Part shown: piece by piece, positions 26,614 to 33,282 of the stretch | How the letters are laid out: every line of letters starts with the position of its first letter | Position numbering within the stretch: the stretch's first letter is position 1 | NCBI GenBank assembly: GCA_009841435.1 | Contig: VXLW01000020.1 | Coordinates: 1 to 33,282 of the forward strand | Reading direction: 5' to 3' | From: Dehalococcoidia bacterium | GTDB lineage: Bacteria > Chloroflexota > Dehalococcoidia > Tepidiformales > Tepidiformaceae | DNA length: 33,282 bases | Translations under genes and position numbers: made by a program | The notes under the pieces: generated by a model | The model's database searches: none | Told to the model about the DNA's origin: nothing | What the model saw: only the letters and a program-made list of their open reading frames with translations

Positions 26614-26666
26614 CCGCCAAAACCGAGCGCACGGTTGAGTCCGGCAGGACTGCTTCTCGACCAGAC

Positions 26667-26713
26667 GGGCGGGACCTGGAGCCTTGGGAGATGGCGACAG
26701 GTCCCGTCCTTTT
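26667..26713 (+). terminator. Rho-independent terminator after ftsZ
   Basis: An 11 bp stem: 26667-26677 (GGGCGGGACCT) pairs with 26699-26709 (AGGTCCCGTCC) with one G-U pair. The loop is 21 nt, and four T follow at 26710-26713. It lies 53 nt after the ftsZ stop and would end the dcw transcript. The T run is short, so efficiency may be moderate. Confidence 0.7.
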
Positions 26714-26725
26714 CTGTGAGCTATG

Positions 26726-26745
26726 CGCCGGCCACCCCGCCGGCG
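26726..26745. other. Second GC-rich hairpin between ftsZ and the convergent hydrolase
   Basis: A 7 bp perfect stem, CGCCGGC with GCCGGCG, and a 6 nt loop. It has no proper T run on either strand, so it may be a backup pause or transcript-end stabiliser for the converging genes, not a classic terminator. Confidence 0.35.
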
Positions 26746-26791
26746 GCACCTCTCCTTTCAGCCAGATCGTCACGGTATCACGGGGGGTCAA

Positions 26792-27529
26792 CTACTGACC
26801 ACCGGATTCCGCATCGGCGGGCCACTCGACGGTGCGGCCGCTCTCCATCGTCTCACCGAGCAGGCGCGCCTCGATCCAGGGCGCCAGCAGGTCGTCGAGG
26901 GCCTCCGCCACGGTCCCGAGGGAGTGGCCGGCGTCGCCGTAGATGACGAGGCGCTTGGGGTCGAGGGCGCGACGGTAGATGTCCTCGCTGGCCTCGAAGT
27001 CGAGCACCTCGTCGGCACTGCCGTGGACCAGGAGGAGGGGGCGGTCTAGCTCCTCGACCTGGCGGGTGCCGTAGAGCTGGGGGGAGAGGGAGGCGACCCC
27101 GCGCACGAGCGGGTGCAGCGCCCCCGCCTTCACGACGACCGCGCCCCCGAAGCTGTGCCCGACGAGAACGGCATCGGTAGCGCCGATTCCCTTGAGGAAA
27201 GAGCAACCCGCGAGGATGTCGAGGACGCACTCTTCGAAAACGTTTGGCTCGCGGTAGTCGAGGCGGAGGACGCTCACGTTACGAGGCATGAGCAGGTCGG
27301 GGAGGCGGCCGAAGAGGCCCCCGGCGGGGCCATCGAGGCCGCCCATCGCCCCACCGGCGCAGATGGCGGCGCCGGAACCTCCCTGCACCGGGTGGAAGAT
27401 CCCCGGAATCTCCCCACGGCTGGTCTGGAGGACGACGGAGAGGCTCTCAGGCGTGGGACCGGGGGCGGCCGTCACGTTGTGGAGGCTCAGCGTCAGGTCA
27501 TCGGGTTCGGGGCCCTGGGGCTCGGTCAC
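26792..27529 (-). CDS. Alpha/beta hydrolase
   Basis: A cytoplasmic hydrolase of 245 residues with the alpha/beta fold. The nucleophile elbow is VLVGHSFGGAVVVKAG. The likely Asp is in LLLVHGSADEVLDFEAS and the His in YGDAGHSLGTVAEAL, giving a complete Ser-Asp-His triad in the usual order. The first strands contain IFHPVQGGSGAAICAGGAMGG and VLRLDYREPN. It resembles the dienelactone-hydrolase/dipeptidylpeptidase-like group, but the substrate is unknown. The GTG at 27529 has no Shine-Dalgarno; TATCGT lies 6 nt upstream, implying a leaderless mRNA. It lies 33 nt after the globin gene but probably has its own promoter. It converges with ftsZ. Confidence 0.85.
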   Translation of the reverse strand: MTEPQGPEPDDLTLSLHNVTAAPGPTPESLSVVLQTSRGEIPGIFHPVQGGSGAAICAGGAMGGLDGPAGGLFGRLPDLLMPRNVSVLRLDYREPNVFEECVLDILAGCSFLKGIGATDAVLVGHSFGGAVVVKAGALHPLVRGVASLSPQLYGTRQVEELDRPLLLVHGSADEVLDFEASEDIYRRALDPKRLVIYGDAGHSLGTVAEALDDLLAPWIEARLLGETMESGRTVEWPADAESGGQ

Positions 27530-27535
27530 GCGCGC

Positions 27536-27541
27536 ACGATA
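27536..27541 (-). promoter_or_regulatory. Predicted -10 element for leaderless hydrolase mRNA
   Basis: Minus strand TATCGT, six bases, then the GTG at 27529. The first transcribed base should be the G of GTG. It lies in the 33 nt gap after the globin stop. A weak CTGACC is found upstream at a 19 nt spacing. Confidence 0.5.
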
Positions 27542-27562
27542 CAGCCCGGCGCAGGCGGCGGG

Positions 27563-27982
27563 TCAGGTGAGCCAGGCGTCGCCGGGAAGGGGGTCGCGGG
27601 GCACATCTTCGTGGGCGTTGACCATGTGATGGGCGAGCGTTTCGAGTCGCCCCCACATGGCGTCGAATTCGTCCTGGGGGACCTGCTGCGACTCCAGGGC
27701 GGCGCGCATGTGCGTCAGCCAGAGCTGGGCGTGGTGCTCGGCGATGACGAAGGGGAAGTGGCGGCGGCGGAGGCGGGGGTGGCCGTAGCGTTCCGAGTAG
27801 CGCGCTTCGCCGCCGAGCCACTGCTCGAAGAAGAGCGTCAGCTTCTCGCGGCTGGGGGTGAGGTCGTCGGGGTAGAGGGCGCGCAGGGGGGCGTCCCCGG
27901 CGACGGCATCGTAGAACGCCTCGACGATGGCCTCGACGACCTCGCGCCCGCCGATGCGTTCAAAGGGGGTCTGGGCGCTCAC
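27563..27982 (-). CDS. Group II truncated haemoglobin
   Basis: A haem protein of 139 residues with the 2-on-2 globin fold, group II (trHbO type). Features are PFERIGGREVVEAIVEAFYD, LRALYPDDLTPSREKLTLFFEQWLGG, YSERYGHPRLRRRHFPFVI with the proximal His in RRRHFPF, and the Trp of the G helix in AQLWLTHM. Such proteins bind O2 and react with NO or peroxide. The GTG at 27982 overlaps the permease stop as GTGA, so it is translationally coupled to the ABC transporter. The frame is open far upstream inside the permease, but that part is not globin. Confidence 0.92.
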   Translation of the reverse strand: MSAQTPFERIGGREVVEAIVEAFYDAVAGDAPLRALYPDDLTPSREKLTLFFEQWLGGEARYSERYGHPRLRRRHFPFVIAEHHAQLWLTHMRAALESQQVPQDEFDAMWGRLETLAHHMVNAHEDVPRDPLPGDAWLT

Positions 27983-28740
27983 GAGGTCCGCCAGCGGAGC
28001 GCGAGGAACGTGAGGGTGAAGGAGGCCACGCCGAAACCGAGCGTGGCGGTGGCGCCCCAGAGTATGTCGAGGCCGTTCCAGCCTTCGATGATGAGGGAGC
28101 GCTGCGCCTCGAGCACATAGGTGATGGGATTGATGGTGGCGAGCACCTGGAGCCAGTCGGCGAAGACATCCTTGGGGGCGAACGCGGTGGAGAGGAAGAT
28201 GAGGGGAAAGAGGAGGAGTCCACCCGCAGCGGCCGCCTGGGGGCTGCCTGTGCGGAGCGCAATGGCGGCGTTGAAGCCGGAGTAGGCCATTCCGAAGCCG
28301 AACGATCCCACGAGCAGGACGAGCAGGCCCGGGACGCCCGTATCGAAACCGGTGCCGAAGATGAGGCCCACGGCAACGATGAAGGCCGTAATGGCGACCG
28401 TACGGACGCCGTCGGCGGCGATGCGCCCGAAGACGATCGCGGAGCGGGGCGCGGGGGTGAGGAGGAGCTTGTCGAAGTAGCCGCGCTGAATGTCGGTGAT
28501 GGTGCCGAGACCGGCGCTCGCGGAGATGCTGGAGGCAGCGGCGAGGATGGCGACCGGCACCTGGAAGCCGGTGAAGTTGTCGACCCCGAAGGCGTCGGCA
28601 GCGATCGAACCGATGGAGCCGACGGTGACGGCGAAGAAGAAGAGGGGGATGAGGACGTTGCCGGCCTCCTGCGCGGGATTGCGGACGGCCTCGCGGAGGG
28701 AGCGCAGGGTGAGGAAGTACACGGTGGCAATGGATTGCAT
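27979..28740 (-). CDS. ABC-2 type transporter permease (DrrB-like)
   Basis: A 253-residue membrane subunit of a DrrAB-type exporter with about six hydrophobic segments: VLIPLFFFAVTVGSIGS, PVAILAAASSISASAGLG, TVAITAFIVAVGLIFG, GLLVLLVGSFGFGMAYSG, GGLLLFPLIFLSTAFAP, and the C-terminal GATATLGFGVASFTLTFLAL. The motif GYFDKLLLTPAPRSAIVFGR is the usual cytoplasmic coupling region, and NPITYVLEAQRSLI precedes the last helix. The ATG at 28740 overlaps the ATPase stop as TGATG. The exported substrate is unknown; this family moves drugs, lipids or glycolipids. Confidence 0.9.
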   Translation of the reverse strand: MQSIATVYFLTLRSLREAVRNPAQEAGNVLIPLFFFAVTVGSIGSIAADAFGVDNFTGFQVPVAILAAASSISASAGLGTITDIQRGYFDKLLLTPAPRSAIVFGRIAADGVRTVAITAFIVAVGLIFGTGFDTGVPGLLVLLVGSFGFGMAYSGFNAAIALRTGSPQAAAAGGLLLFPLIFLSTAFAPKDVFADWLQVLATINPITYVLEAQRSLIIEGWNGLDILWGATATLGFGVASFTLTFLALRWRTS

Positions 28741-29714
28741 CAAGCGGCTCCTCCCTCGGCGGCCTGAGGCTCCTCCACCTGGAGGTGGTGTCCGGTCGCC
28801 TCGAGGAAGACGTCGTCGAGGCTGGGGCGGGAGATGGCGACGTCCCCGACCTCGATGCCGGCGTCGTCGAGCGCCAGGACGATACGGGCGACCGCACGGG
28901 CACCGTCGGGCACATAGACGACGGCGGCACCGGCGGCGACCTGCACGCGCTCGACGCCGGCGACGGCGCCTGCGACCTCGGCGGCGCGGTCGAGGTGATC
29001 TGCGGCGGGGACCTGGACCGTGACCACGTCGGTGCCGATGCGCGCCTTCATCTCGGCGGGAGAGCCGCGGGCGATGATGCGGCCTTCGTCGATGATGGCG
29101 AGGTCGTGGGCGAGGCGATCGGCCTCTTCGAGGTACTGGGTGGTGAGGAAGATGGTGATGCCGTCATTGGTGCTGAGCTGGGTGACGTAGCGCCAGATCG
29201 CCTCCCGGCTGATCGGGTCGAGGCCCGTCGTCGGCTCATCCAGGAAGAGGATGCCTGGACGGTGAACAAGGCCGGCGGCGAGATCGAGGCGGCGCTTCAT
29301 GCCGCCCGAGTAGGTGCCGATTGCGCGGTCGGCGGCATCTTCGAGGTCGACGATGGCGAGCAGTTCCTGAACCCGCCGGCGTCCAGCGCTCCCGCCCAGT
29401 CCGAAGAGCCGGGCCTGGAGCGTCAGCAGCTCACGGCCGGTCTGGATGTCGTCGAGACCGGCTTCCTGAAGGGCGACGCCGATACGGCGGCGCACGGCGC
29501 GGGCATCGTCGCGGATGTCGAGGCCGTCGACGCGCGCGCTGCCGGCGGTCGGACGGAGGAGTGTCGTGAGCATGCGGATGGTCGTCGTCTTGCCGGAACC
29601 GTTCTGACCAAGGAAGCCGAAGATGGTCCCGGGCGCGATGTCGAGGTCGATGCCGTCGACGGCGCGCACTTCATCGAAGTGCTTGGTCAGACCCTGGGCC
29701 CAGATCGCGCTCAC
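28740..29714 (-). CDS. ABC transporter ATP-binding protein (DrrA-like)
   Basis: ATPase subunit of 324 residues. Walker A is [14 protein letters not shown], the Q-loop region is [13 protein letters not shown], the signature is [16 protein letters not shown], Walker B is [13 protein letters not shown], and the switch region is [18 protein letters not shown] (the usual His is Gln, as in many DrrA proteins). The C-terminal 80-residue extension is the DrrA-type regulatory domain. The GTG at 29714 ([13 protein letters not shown]) fits the family N-terminus. It lacks a Shine-Dalgarno but has a -35/-10 pair ending 7 nt upstream. The frame extends a further 53 codons upstream without family similarity. 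Confidence 0.94.
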   Translation of the reverse strand: MSAIWAQGLTKHFDEVRAVDGIDLDIAPGTIFGFLGQNGSGKTTTIRMLTTLLRPTAGSARVDGLDIRDDARAVRRRIGVALQEAGLDDIQTGRELLTLQARLFGLGGSAGRRRVQELLAIVDLEDAADRAIGTYSGGMKRRLDLAAGLVHRPGILFLDEPTTGLDPISREAIWRYVTQLSTNDGITIFLTTQYLEEADRLAHDLAIIDEGRIIARGSPAEMKARIGTDVVTVQVPAADHLDRAAEVAGAVAGVERVQVAAGAAVVYVPDGARAVARIVLALDDAGIEVGDVAISRPSLDDVFLEATGHHLQVEEPQAAEGGAA

Positions 29715-29721
29715 CGAACCG

Positions 29722-29749
29722 AGCGTAGGGCATTGCGTGCGTTCGGCAA
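29722..29749 (-). promoter_or_regulatory. Promoter of the ABC/globin operon, predicted leaderless
   Basis: Minus strand TTGCCG (29749-29744), a 16 nt spacer, then TACGCT (29727-29722). Seven bases separate TACGCT from the GTG at 29714, so transcription should start at or one base before the start codon. This is the only leaderless candidate here with a fair -35. Confidence 0.55.
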
Positions 29750-29760
29750 ACTTCCGAACG

Positions 29761-30462
29761 TTATGTCTTTTTCGGGGTGGCCTGTTCGGGGTGGGCCTCG
29801 CCGTTGGCGATAACCTGGGCGAGGAGGTCGAGGTTGTCGCTATTGACGCCCGCGGCGCCGGCGCCCAGGACACGCTCGAGTTCGGCAGTCGTGTTCACCG
29901 GCCACACGAAGGTTGACACGCCACGGCCGGAGAGCTCGCTCATCAGCGCCGGTTCGACGAGCGTGATGTGCATAGAAAGGGCGTGGAAGCGATCCCCGAG
30001 GGTGGGCATGAGCTCGGCGAGCTCGTGGGGCCAGGCGGCGGAGGGGATGAGGCAGACGCCGTCCCGCCCCTCGAACGGCTCAAGGAGCCACCACTCGCGG
30101 GTGGTAACGGCGTAGGTGGCGGCGGGGAGACAGCGGTCGAAGGCGGCAACGATGCCCTCGGAGAGGGCAAGCGTCTCGGACTTCAGGTCGACCATGAGCT
30201 GGACATCAGGGCCGGCGGTTTCGATGACGGCCTCCAGCTCGAGGCGGGGACCCCAGGCCGGGGAGAGCCGCCAGCGCTCGCGCAGGAGGGGCAGGGGTCC
30301 GACGGTCTTGGCGTGACGCACCTCGAGGCGGCCGCGGCGGAGCCAGACGTCGAGCTCCACGAGGTCGGCGCCGATGGACGTGGCGTGCTCGAGGCGGGCG
30401 AGGTCGTTACCGGCGCGGTGGGCGATGGCGCCGGGGCGGCCCCGGGGCCGGGGGCAGGTCAC
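29761..30462 (-). CDS. Glycerophosphodiester phosphodiesterase family protein
   Basis: A 233-residue protein with a TIM-barrel phosphodiesterase pattern. Visible are AIAHRAGNDLARLEHA, ADLVELDVWLRRGRLEVRHA, LELEAVIETAGPDVQLMVDLKSE, FVWPVNTTAELERVLGAG, and GVNSDNLDLLAQV. The His of AHR, the Glu/Asp of ELDV and the second His of VRHA match the catalytic and metal positions. The usual PENT after HRG is replaced and HD is HA, so it is divergent; the call is to family only. The GTG at 30462 overlaps the thioesterase stop (GTGA). It is likely to cleave phosphodiesters from lipid head groups if active. It is short for the family and has no signal peptide. Confidence 0.8.
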   Translation of the reverse strand: MTCPRPRGRPGAIAHRAGNDLARLEHATSIGADLVELDVWLRRGRLEVRHAKTVGPLPLLRERWRLSPAWGPRLELEAVIETAGPDVQLMVDLKSETLALSEGIVAAFDRCLPAATYAVTTREWWLLEPFEGRDGVCLIPSAAWPHELAELMPTLGDRFHALSMHITLVEPALMSELSGRGVSTFVWPVNTTAELERVLGAGAAGVNSDNLDLLAQVIANGEAHPEQATPKKT

Positions 30463-30923
30463 GAAGGGCCCCCGCCTCGCTGGAGCAGGTACTGGACGTC
30501 GGGCGGGAGGGGGACGCCGCGACCGCTCACGGTGTCGAGCCAGGCCCACGAGTGGACGAGGGTGGCGACGGGCGTCCCGCGGGCGGTGGAGCGCACGGAG
30601 AACTCTTGCTCGAAGCCCCGGTCGTCGGCGCTGGTGGTCGTGACCTCGATGGTGGCGCCGTCCCGCCAGGGAAGGGGGGCGTGGTAGACGGCGCGGGTCT
30701 CGCGCTGGACGGCAACGACGTGGTCGGGCTTGGAGACGCCGCAGTGCTCCTCGAAGGCGGCGTAGGCGAGTTCCGTGAGGGCGAGAAGCACGCCCGCATG
30801 GACGAAGCCGGTGTCGGTGAATGTGTCGGTGTGGCGGGTGGGGTAGGAGATGGAGAAGGGCACGGCCCGATCGTGGGAGTCAGGGGCGCGAGAGGCAAGC
30901 CTAGAAGATGACGGCGTCGACAC
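30459..30923 (-). CDS. Hotdog-fold acyl-CoA thioesterase
   Basis: A 4HBT-type hotdog protein, 154 residues from the GTG at 30923. The core is FSISYPTRHTDTFTDTGFVHAGVLLALTELAYAAFEEHCG, where TDTGFVHA resembles the Asp-containing active-site turn of the YbgC group. It is followed by VVAVQRETRAVYHAPLPWRDG and a final strand VATLVHSWAWLD. The GTG at 30923 overlaps the doxX end by 23 nt and gives a 20-residue non-conserved head. The GTG at 30863 (VPFSISYP) would leave a 37 nt gap and fits the domain start equally well. Neither has a good Shine-Dalgarno. The substrate is unknown. It overlaps the phosphodiesterase by GTGA. Confidence 0.82.
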   Translation of the reverse strand: MSTPSSSRLASRAPDSHDRAVPFSISYPTRHTDTFTDTGFVHAGVLLALTELAYAAFEEHCGVSKPDHVVAVQRETRAVYHAPLPWRDGATIEVTTTSADDRGFEQEFSVRSTARGTPVATLVHSWAWLDTVSGRGVPLPPDVQYLLQRGGGPS

Positions 30924-31365
30924 CCCAGACCTGGCCGGCGCCGGTCACGAAGAGGACGACGGCAATCAGGATCATCATCAGGTTCTGGCCCTGCTCGCCC
31001 TGATCCTTGAGGCCGGCGAGGAGGAGGTAGTTGAGGTTGAGGAAGGCGGCCAGCACCAGTCCGGCGAAGGTGAGGATGCCGAAGGTGATGCTGACGCCGG
31101 CGGCGAATTCCCCGAGGACGACCAGCCAGGAGGTGATAACCCAGGTGCGCTCGTTGCGCAGGGCCGTTGCCTTGAGGATGCCGGCGAAGGCGGGGATGGG
31201 GTGATTCTCGACGAGACCCTCGACCCAGCCGCGCGAGCCGCCACTGAGGAAACCGGGCAGGTCCTTGTGGCGCACGCTCTCAAGCCACCAGAGGCCGAGC
31301 CCGATGCGGAGGATGGCGAGCCACTCCTCCTTGGTGAGCCAGTCGAAGATGTCCAGCGGTTCCAT
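30901..31365 (-). CDS. DoxX-family membrane protein
   Basis: A membrane protein of 154 residues with four hydrophobic segments: WLAILRIGLGLWWLESVRHK near the start (the first DoxX helix), ITSWLVVLGEFAAGVSITFGIL, FAGLVLAAFLNLNYLLLAG, and LMMILIAVVLFVTGAG. The FLNLNYLLLAG and NLMMI segments are typical of DoxX/thiosulfate:quinone oxidoreductase-like proteins, whose exact roles vary (redox or membrane stress). The start is ATG 31365: a TAGAAT -10 sits 9 nt upstream, and the earlier GTG at 31371 would fall before the predicted transcription start. It is first of a three-gene operon with the thioesterase and phosphodiesterase. Confidence 0.85.
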   Translation of the reverse strand: MEPLDIFDWLTKEEWLAILRIGLGLWWLESVRHKDLPGFLSGGSRGWVEGLVENHPIPAFAGILKATALRNERTWVITSWLVVLGEFAAGVSITFGILTFAGLVLAAFLNLNYLLLAGLKDQGEQGQNLMMILIAVVLFVTGAGQVWGVDAVIF

Positions 31366-31374
31366 GGGCACGGG

Positions 31375-31380
31375 ATTCTA
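31375..31380 (-). promoter_or_regulatory. Predicted -10 element of doxX operon
   Basis: Minus strand TAGAAT, nine bases, then the ATG at 31365. The predicted leader is about 3 nt or less. It shares a 50 nt intergenic region with the divergent orn promoter. Confidence 0.5.
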
Positions 31381-31403
31381 GCGCCCCTGAGACGGCCTCG
31401 CGC

Positions 31404-31409
31404 TACGAT
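31404..31409 (+). promoter_or_regulatory. Predicted -10 element for leaderless orn mRNA
   Basis: TACGAT, six bases, then the ATG at 31416. The predicted transcription start coincides with the A of ATG. There is no Shine-Dalgarno and no clear -35. Confidence 0.5.
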
Positions 31410-31415
31410 CGGACG

Positions 31416-31958
31416 ATGGCAAACGAAACGCGTCCCCCGCTGGTCTGGGTCGACATGGAAATGACCGGGCTCGACGTGGCGCGCCACCACGTGCTCGAGG
31501 TGGCGGCGATCGTCACGGACGGGGATCTGAACGAGGTCGACGACGGGCTCGAACTGATCGTGCACCAACCCGAGGAGGTGCTGGCACTGATGGACGAGTG
31601 GTGCGTGAACCAGCACGGCCAGTCGGGGCTGACGGCGGCCGTCCGGGCGTCACGCGTCGGGCTGGAGGAGGCGGAGGCGCTGCTGCTCGAGTACCTGCGG
31701 CGGCACACGTCGGAAGGGCAATCGCCGCTCTGCGGGAACTCGGTGGGGCACGACAAGCGCTTCCTTGAGCGGTGGATGCCGGAGGTGGTCCAGCACCTGC
31801 ACTACCGGATCGTCGACGTGTCGACGGTGAAGGAGCTGGCGCTGCGCTGGTACCCCGAGATGAAACGCTTCCCCAAGGGCGAGGCGCACCGCGCGCGCGA
31901 CGACATCCGCGAGTCGATCGCGGAGCTGCGGTACTACCGGGAGCAGCTGTTTCGCTAG
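31416..31958 (+). CDS. orn: Oligoribonuclease
   Basis: 3'-5' exonuclease that degrades 2-5 nt RNA fragments, including pGpG from cyclic-di-GMP turnover. It has 180 residues, normal size. DEDDh motifs are WVDMEMTGLDVARHHVLEVA (Asp and Glu), LCGNSVGHDKRFLERWMP (Asp), and the final AHRARDDIRESIAELRYYR (His and Asp). VDVSTVKELALRWYP is a family hallmark. The ATG at 31416 has no Shine-Dalgarno but a TACGAT 6 nt upstream. Its TAG stop shares the palindrome CTAG with the stop of the convergent gene. It is divergent from doxX. Confidence 0.96.
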   Translation: MANETRPPLVWVDMEMTGLDVARHHVLEVAAIVTDGDLNEVDDGLELIVHQPEEVLALMDEWCVNQHGQSGLTAAVRASRVGLEEAEALLLEYLRRHTSEGQSPLCGNSVGHDKRFLERWMPEVVQHLHYRIVDVSTVKELALRWYPEMKRFPKGEAHRARDDIRESIAELRYYREQLFR

Positions 31959-32878
31959 CGGCCTCGCAGGCGGCGAGCGGCGCGCTGGATGATGCCCGGG
32001 CGCCGGATGCGTTCGCGCAGCTGGGTCAGGCCCTCGGGCGTGCCGATGAGAATCGGTCGCGACCAGTCGCGCAGGGTGGGGGTGCGGTCCTCGCGGACGC
32101 GGGTGGGCGGGACGAAGCGTTCGAACGGTCGCCAGGCATTGCCCTCGCGGATGAGGGCTTCCCGGCCCGCCGCTTCAGTGAGGACGAGGCCGGCGGCGAG
32201 GTCCCAGGCGCGCACACCCCAGAACTGGGCGGTGGTGAAGACCCCAGCAGCGACGTAGGCACACTCGATGGCGGCAGAGCCGGTGACGCGGTTGTCCCAG
32301 CTTGCGGAACCCCCGGGGGCGCCGCCGGGGGCGGCGCTGAGGCTGCGACGGACGCCCTGATTCTCGACGGCCTCCACGGGCTCGCCCTCGAAGTTGAGGG
32401 GACCGCCATGGTGCGCGTGGTAGACGCCCGGACCGAGGCCGCGGCTGGCCGAGCACCAGATGGCGCCAGCCACGGGAACGCCCTCATGGAGGACACCCAC
32501 GGAAGCGGCGAAGAGCGGGAAGCGATTGACGAAGTTGGTGGTGCCGTCGACGGGGTCGATGGCCCAGAGGTACTCGGCGTCGGGGAGGGGGTGGTCGTCC
32601 TGCTCCTCGCCGAGGATGGCGTGGTCGGGGAGGCGCTCGGCGAGGCGCTCCCGGATCATCTCCTCGACGGCGCGGTCGACCTCAGAGACGGGGTCGGTGG
32701 GGGCGGCTTCCTCGGACTTGCCCTCGGTCTTGTAGTCGACGTTGATGGAGCGCCCGAGGGCGGCCGTGATCTCGGCGCCCGCGGCAGCTGCGAGTTCGCG
32801 GGCCGTTGCTTCGAGTTCCGCGAGGAGCGCGGACCGGGACCGGGGTAGCCGGTGCTGCGGACGGGCCTCGTCGGTCAC
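31955..32878 (-). CDS. Inositol monophosphatase family protein
   Basis: A 307-residue phosphatase of the inositol-monophosphatase/FBPase fold. Metal-site motifs are AILGEEQDD (Glu), WAIDPVDGTTNFVNRFPLFA (the DPxDGT signature), and RAWDLAAGLVLTEAAG (WDxAAG). GSAAIECAYVAAGVF is also typical. The family acts on inositol-1-phosphate, fructose-1,6-bisphosphate, histidinol phosphate or PAP; the sequence does not tell which. The neighbouring phosphoglucose isomerase makes a sugar-phosphate substrate plausible. The GTG at 32878 starts 7 nt after the upstream stop and gives the family-like N-terminus; the frame is open upstream inside the isomerase. Its stop overlaps that of orn by 4 nt on the opposite strand. 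Confidence 0.9.
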   Translation of the reverse strand: MTDEARPQHRLPRSRSALLAELEATARELAAAAGAEITAALGRSINVDYKTEGKSEEAAPTDPVSEVDRAVEEMIRERLAERLPDHAILGEEQDDHPLPDAEYLWAIDPVDGTTNFVNRFPLFAASVGVLHEGVPVAGAIWCSASRGLGPGVYHAHHGGPLNFEGEPVEAVENQGVRRSLSAAPGGAPGGSASWDNRVTGSAAIECAYVAAGVFTTAQFWGVRAWDLAAGLVLTEAAGREALIREGNAWRPFERFVPPTRVREDRTPTLRDWSRPILIGTPEGLTQLRERIRRPGIIQRAARRLRGR

Positions 32879-32885
32879 GTGCGGG

Positions 32886-33282
32886 TCACGATCCGGCTTC
32901 GGCGGCCAGATCCTCAAGGGTGACGCGGGCGACGCGGCGACCCCGGGCGAGCAACGCTTCGAGGTCCCCCTGCGCCTGCGCGGCCTTGAGCTGGGCGAAG
33001 GTCCAGGGCTTTCCAGGCACGGGCGCGTCAACGGGGTCGTCACGGACGATCTGGACGAAGGCGCCGCTGGGCGGGCCGCCCTTGTGGAGCTGGCCGGTTG
33101 AGTGGAGATAGCGCGGCCCGAAGCCGGCGGTCGTGGCGATGCCATGGCGGTCGCGGAGGCGCAGGCGGAGATCCTGCAGCGTGGCGGCGTTCTCCTCGGT
33201 GCGGGGCAGGTAGGCGAGGAGGGCGAGGTAGTCGCCCGGCCGGAGGGAGGCGAGAACCTCGGCGACGGGCGGTGTCTGGGGG
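32886..33282 (-). CDS. Transaldolase/phosphoglucose isomerase (bifunctional type), C-terminal end
   Basis: About 131 residues of the C-terminus are visible; the rest lies beyond the right edge. It reads through GDYLALLAYLPRT, LQDLRLRLRDRHGIATT and the strong signature GFGPRYLHSTGQLHKGGP, then FVQIVRDDPVD and a helical tail TFAQLKAAQAQGDLEAL. This signature is shared by phosphoglucose isomerases and is typical of the fused transaldolase-isomerase proteins of Chloroflexota and Cyanobacteria. Whether the transaldolase half exists cannot be seen. The stop TGA is at 32888-32886; the inositol-monophosphatase-family gene follows 7 nt downstream, in one operon. Confidence 0.85.
   Translation of the reverse strand, partial: PQTPPVAEVLASLRPGDYLALLAYLPRTEENAATLQDLRLRLRDRHGIATTAGFGPRYLHSTGQLHKGGPPSGAFVQIVRDDPVDAPVPGKPWTFAQLKAAQAQGDLEALLARGRRVARVTLEDLAAEAGS

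Noticed and set aside
26603-26637. A perfect anti-16S match (AAAGGAGGT) at the very end of ftsZ, hinting at a small downstream gene
   Set aside because: No start codon lies at proper spacing; the first candidate, TTG 26635, is 24 nt away and its frame has no recognisable protein. It codes for the AERR end of FtsZ.
26614-26791. A possible structured RNA (T-box or other) after ftsZ
   Set aside because: There is no T-box motif and no downstream plus-strand gene to control. The pairing seen is explained by one terminator and a second hairpin.

Overview
The window is about 33 kb of a GC-rich, gene-dense bacterial chromosome. It is dominated by an almost complete division and cell-wall (dcw) cluster, from mraZ to ftsZ at 10.2-26.6 kb. 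The presence of ftsA argues against most Actinobacteria. A fused-type transaldolase/phosphoglucose isomerase, a membrane-bound sulfite-oxidase-like enzyme, an NHLRC2-like protein and oligoribonuclease together fit a Chloroflexota-like lineage. That placement is an inference from gene content and was not tested by phylogeny.

Layout. 0-2.3 kb (minus): pheS-pheT, with pheT running off the left edge. 2.5-8.9 kb (plus): a polytopic Mo-cofactor oxidoreductase with an internal twin-arginine motif, a thioredoxin/NHL-repeat lipoprotein, a solo Lrp ligand-binding domain, moeA and a SAM methyltransferase. 8.9-10.1 kb (minus): a mogA/moaB-type gene overlapping trmD. The Mo enzyme and two genes for the last steps of Mo-cofactor synthesis therefore lie within 8 kb.

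10.2-26.7 kb (plus): mraZ, rsmH, ftsL, ftsI, murF, mraY, murD, ftsW, murG, murC, murB, ddl, ftsQ, ftsA, ftsZ. A good sigma70-type promoter and a three-repeat MraZ operator precede mraZ, and a hairpin terminator follows ftsZ. Most internal junctions are 1-4 nt stop/start overlaps, so the genes are probably translationally coupled. murE is missing from its usual place between ftsI and murF. ftsW has no ordinary start codon where one is expected: a strong Shine-Dalgarno points at an ATA that overlaps the murD stop. ftsZ starts with TTG.

26.8-31.4 kb (minus): an alpha/beta hydrolase; an operon of ABC-2 ATPase, permease and group II truncated haemoglobin; and an operon of DoxX, thioesterase and glycerophosphodiester phosphodiesterase. 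31.4-33.3 kb: oligoribonuclease (plus), convergent with an inositol-monophosphatase-family gene (minus) that follows the 3' end of a transaldolase/phosphoglucose isomerase gene (minus, cut by the right edge).

Several transcription units outside dcw (mogA, hydrolase, ABC operon, doxX, orn) have a TANNNT hexamer 6-9 nt before the start codon and no Shine-Dalgarno, the signature of leaderless transcripts. Genes inside dcw mostly use Shine-Dalgarno sites or overlaps. I found no tRNA, rRNA, CRISPR array, insertion sequence or phage gene. No gene-free stretch exceeds about 220 bases. I did not find an obviously new multi-gene system; the notable signals are in start codons, regulation and gene linkage.
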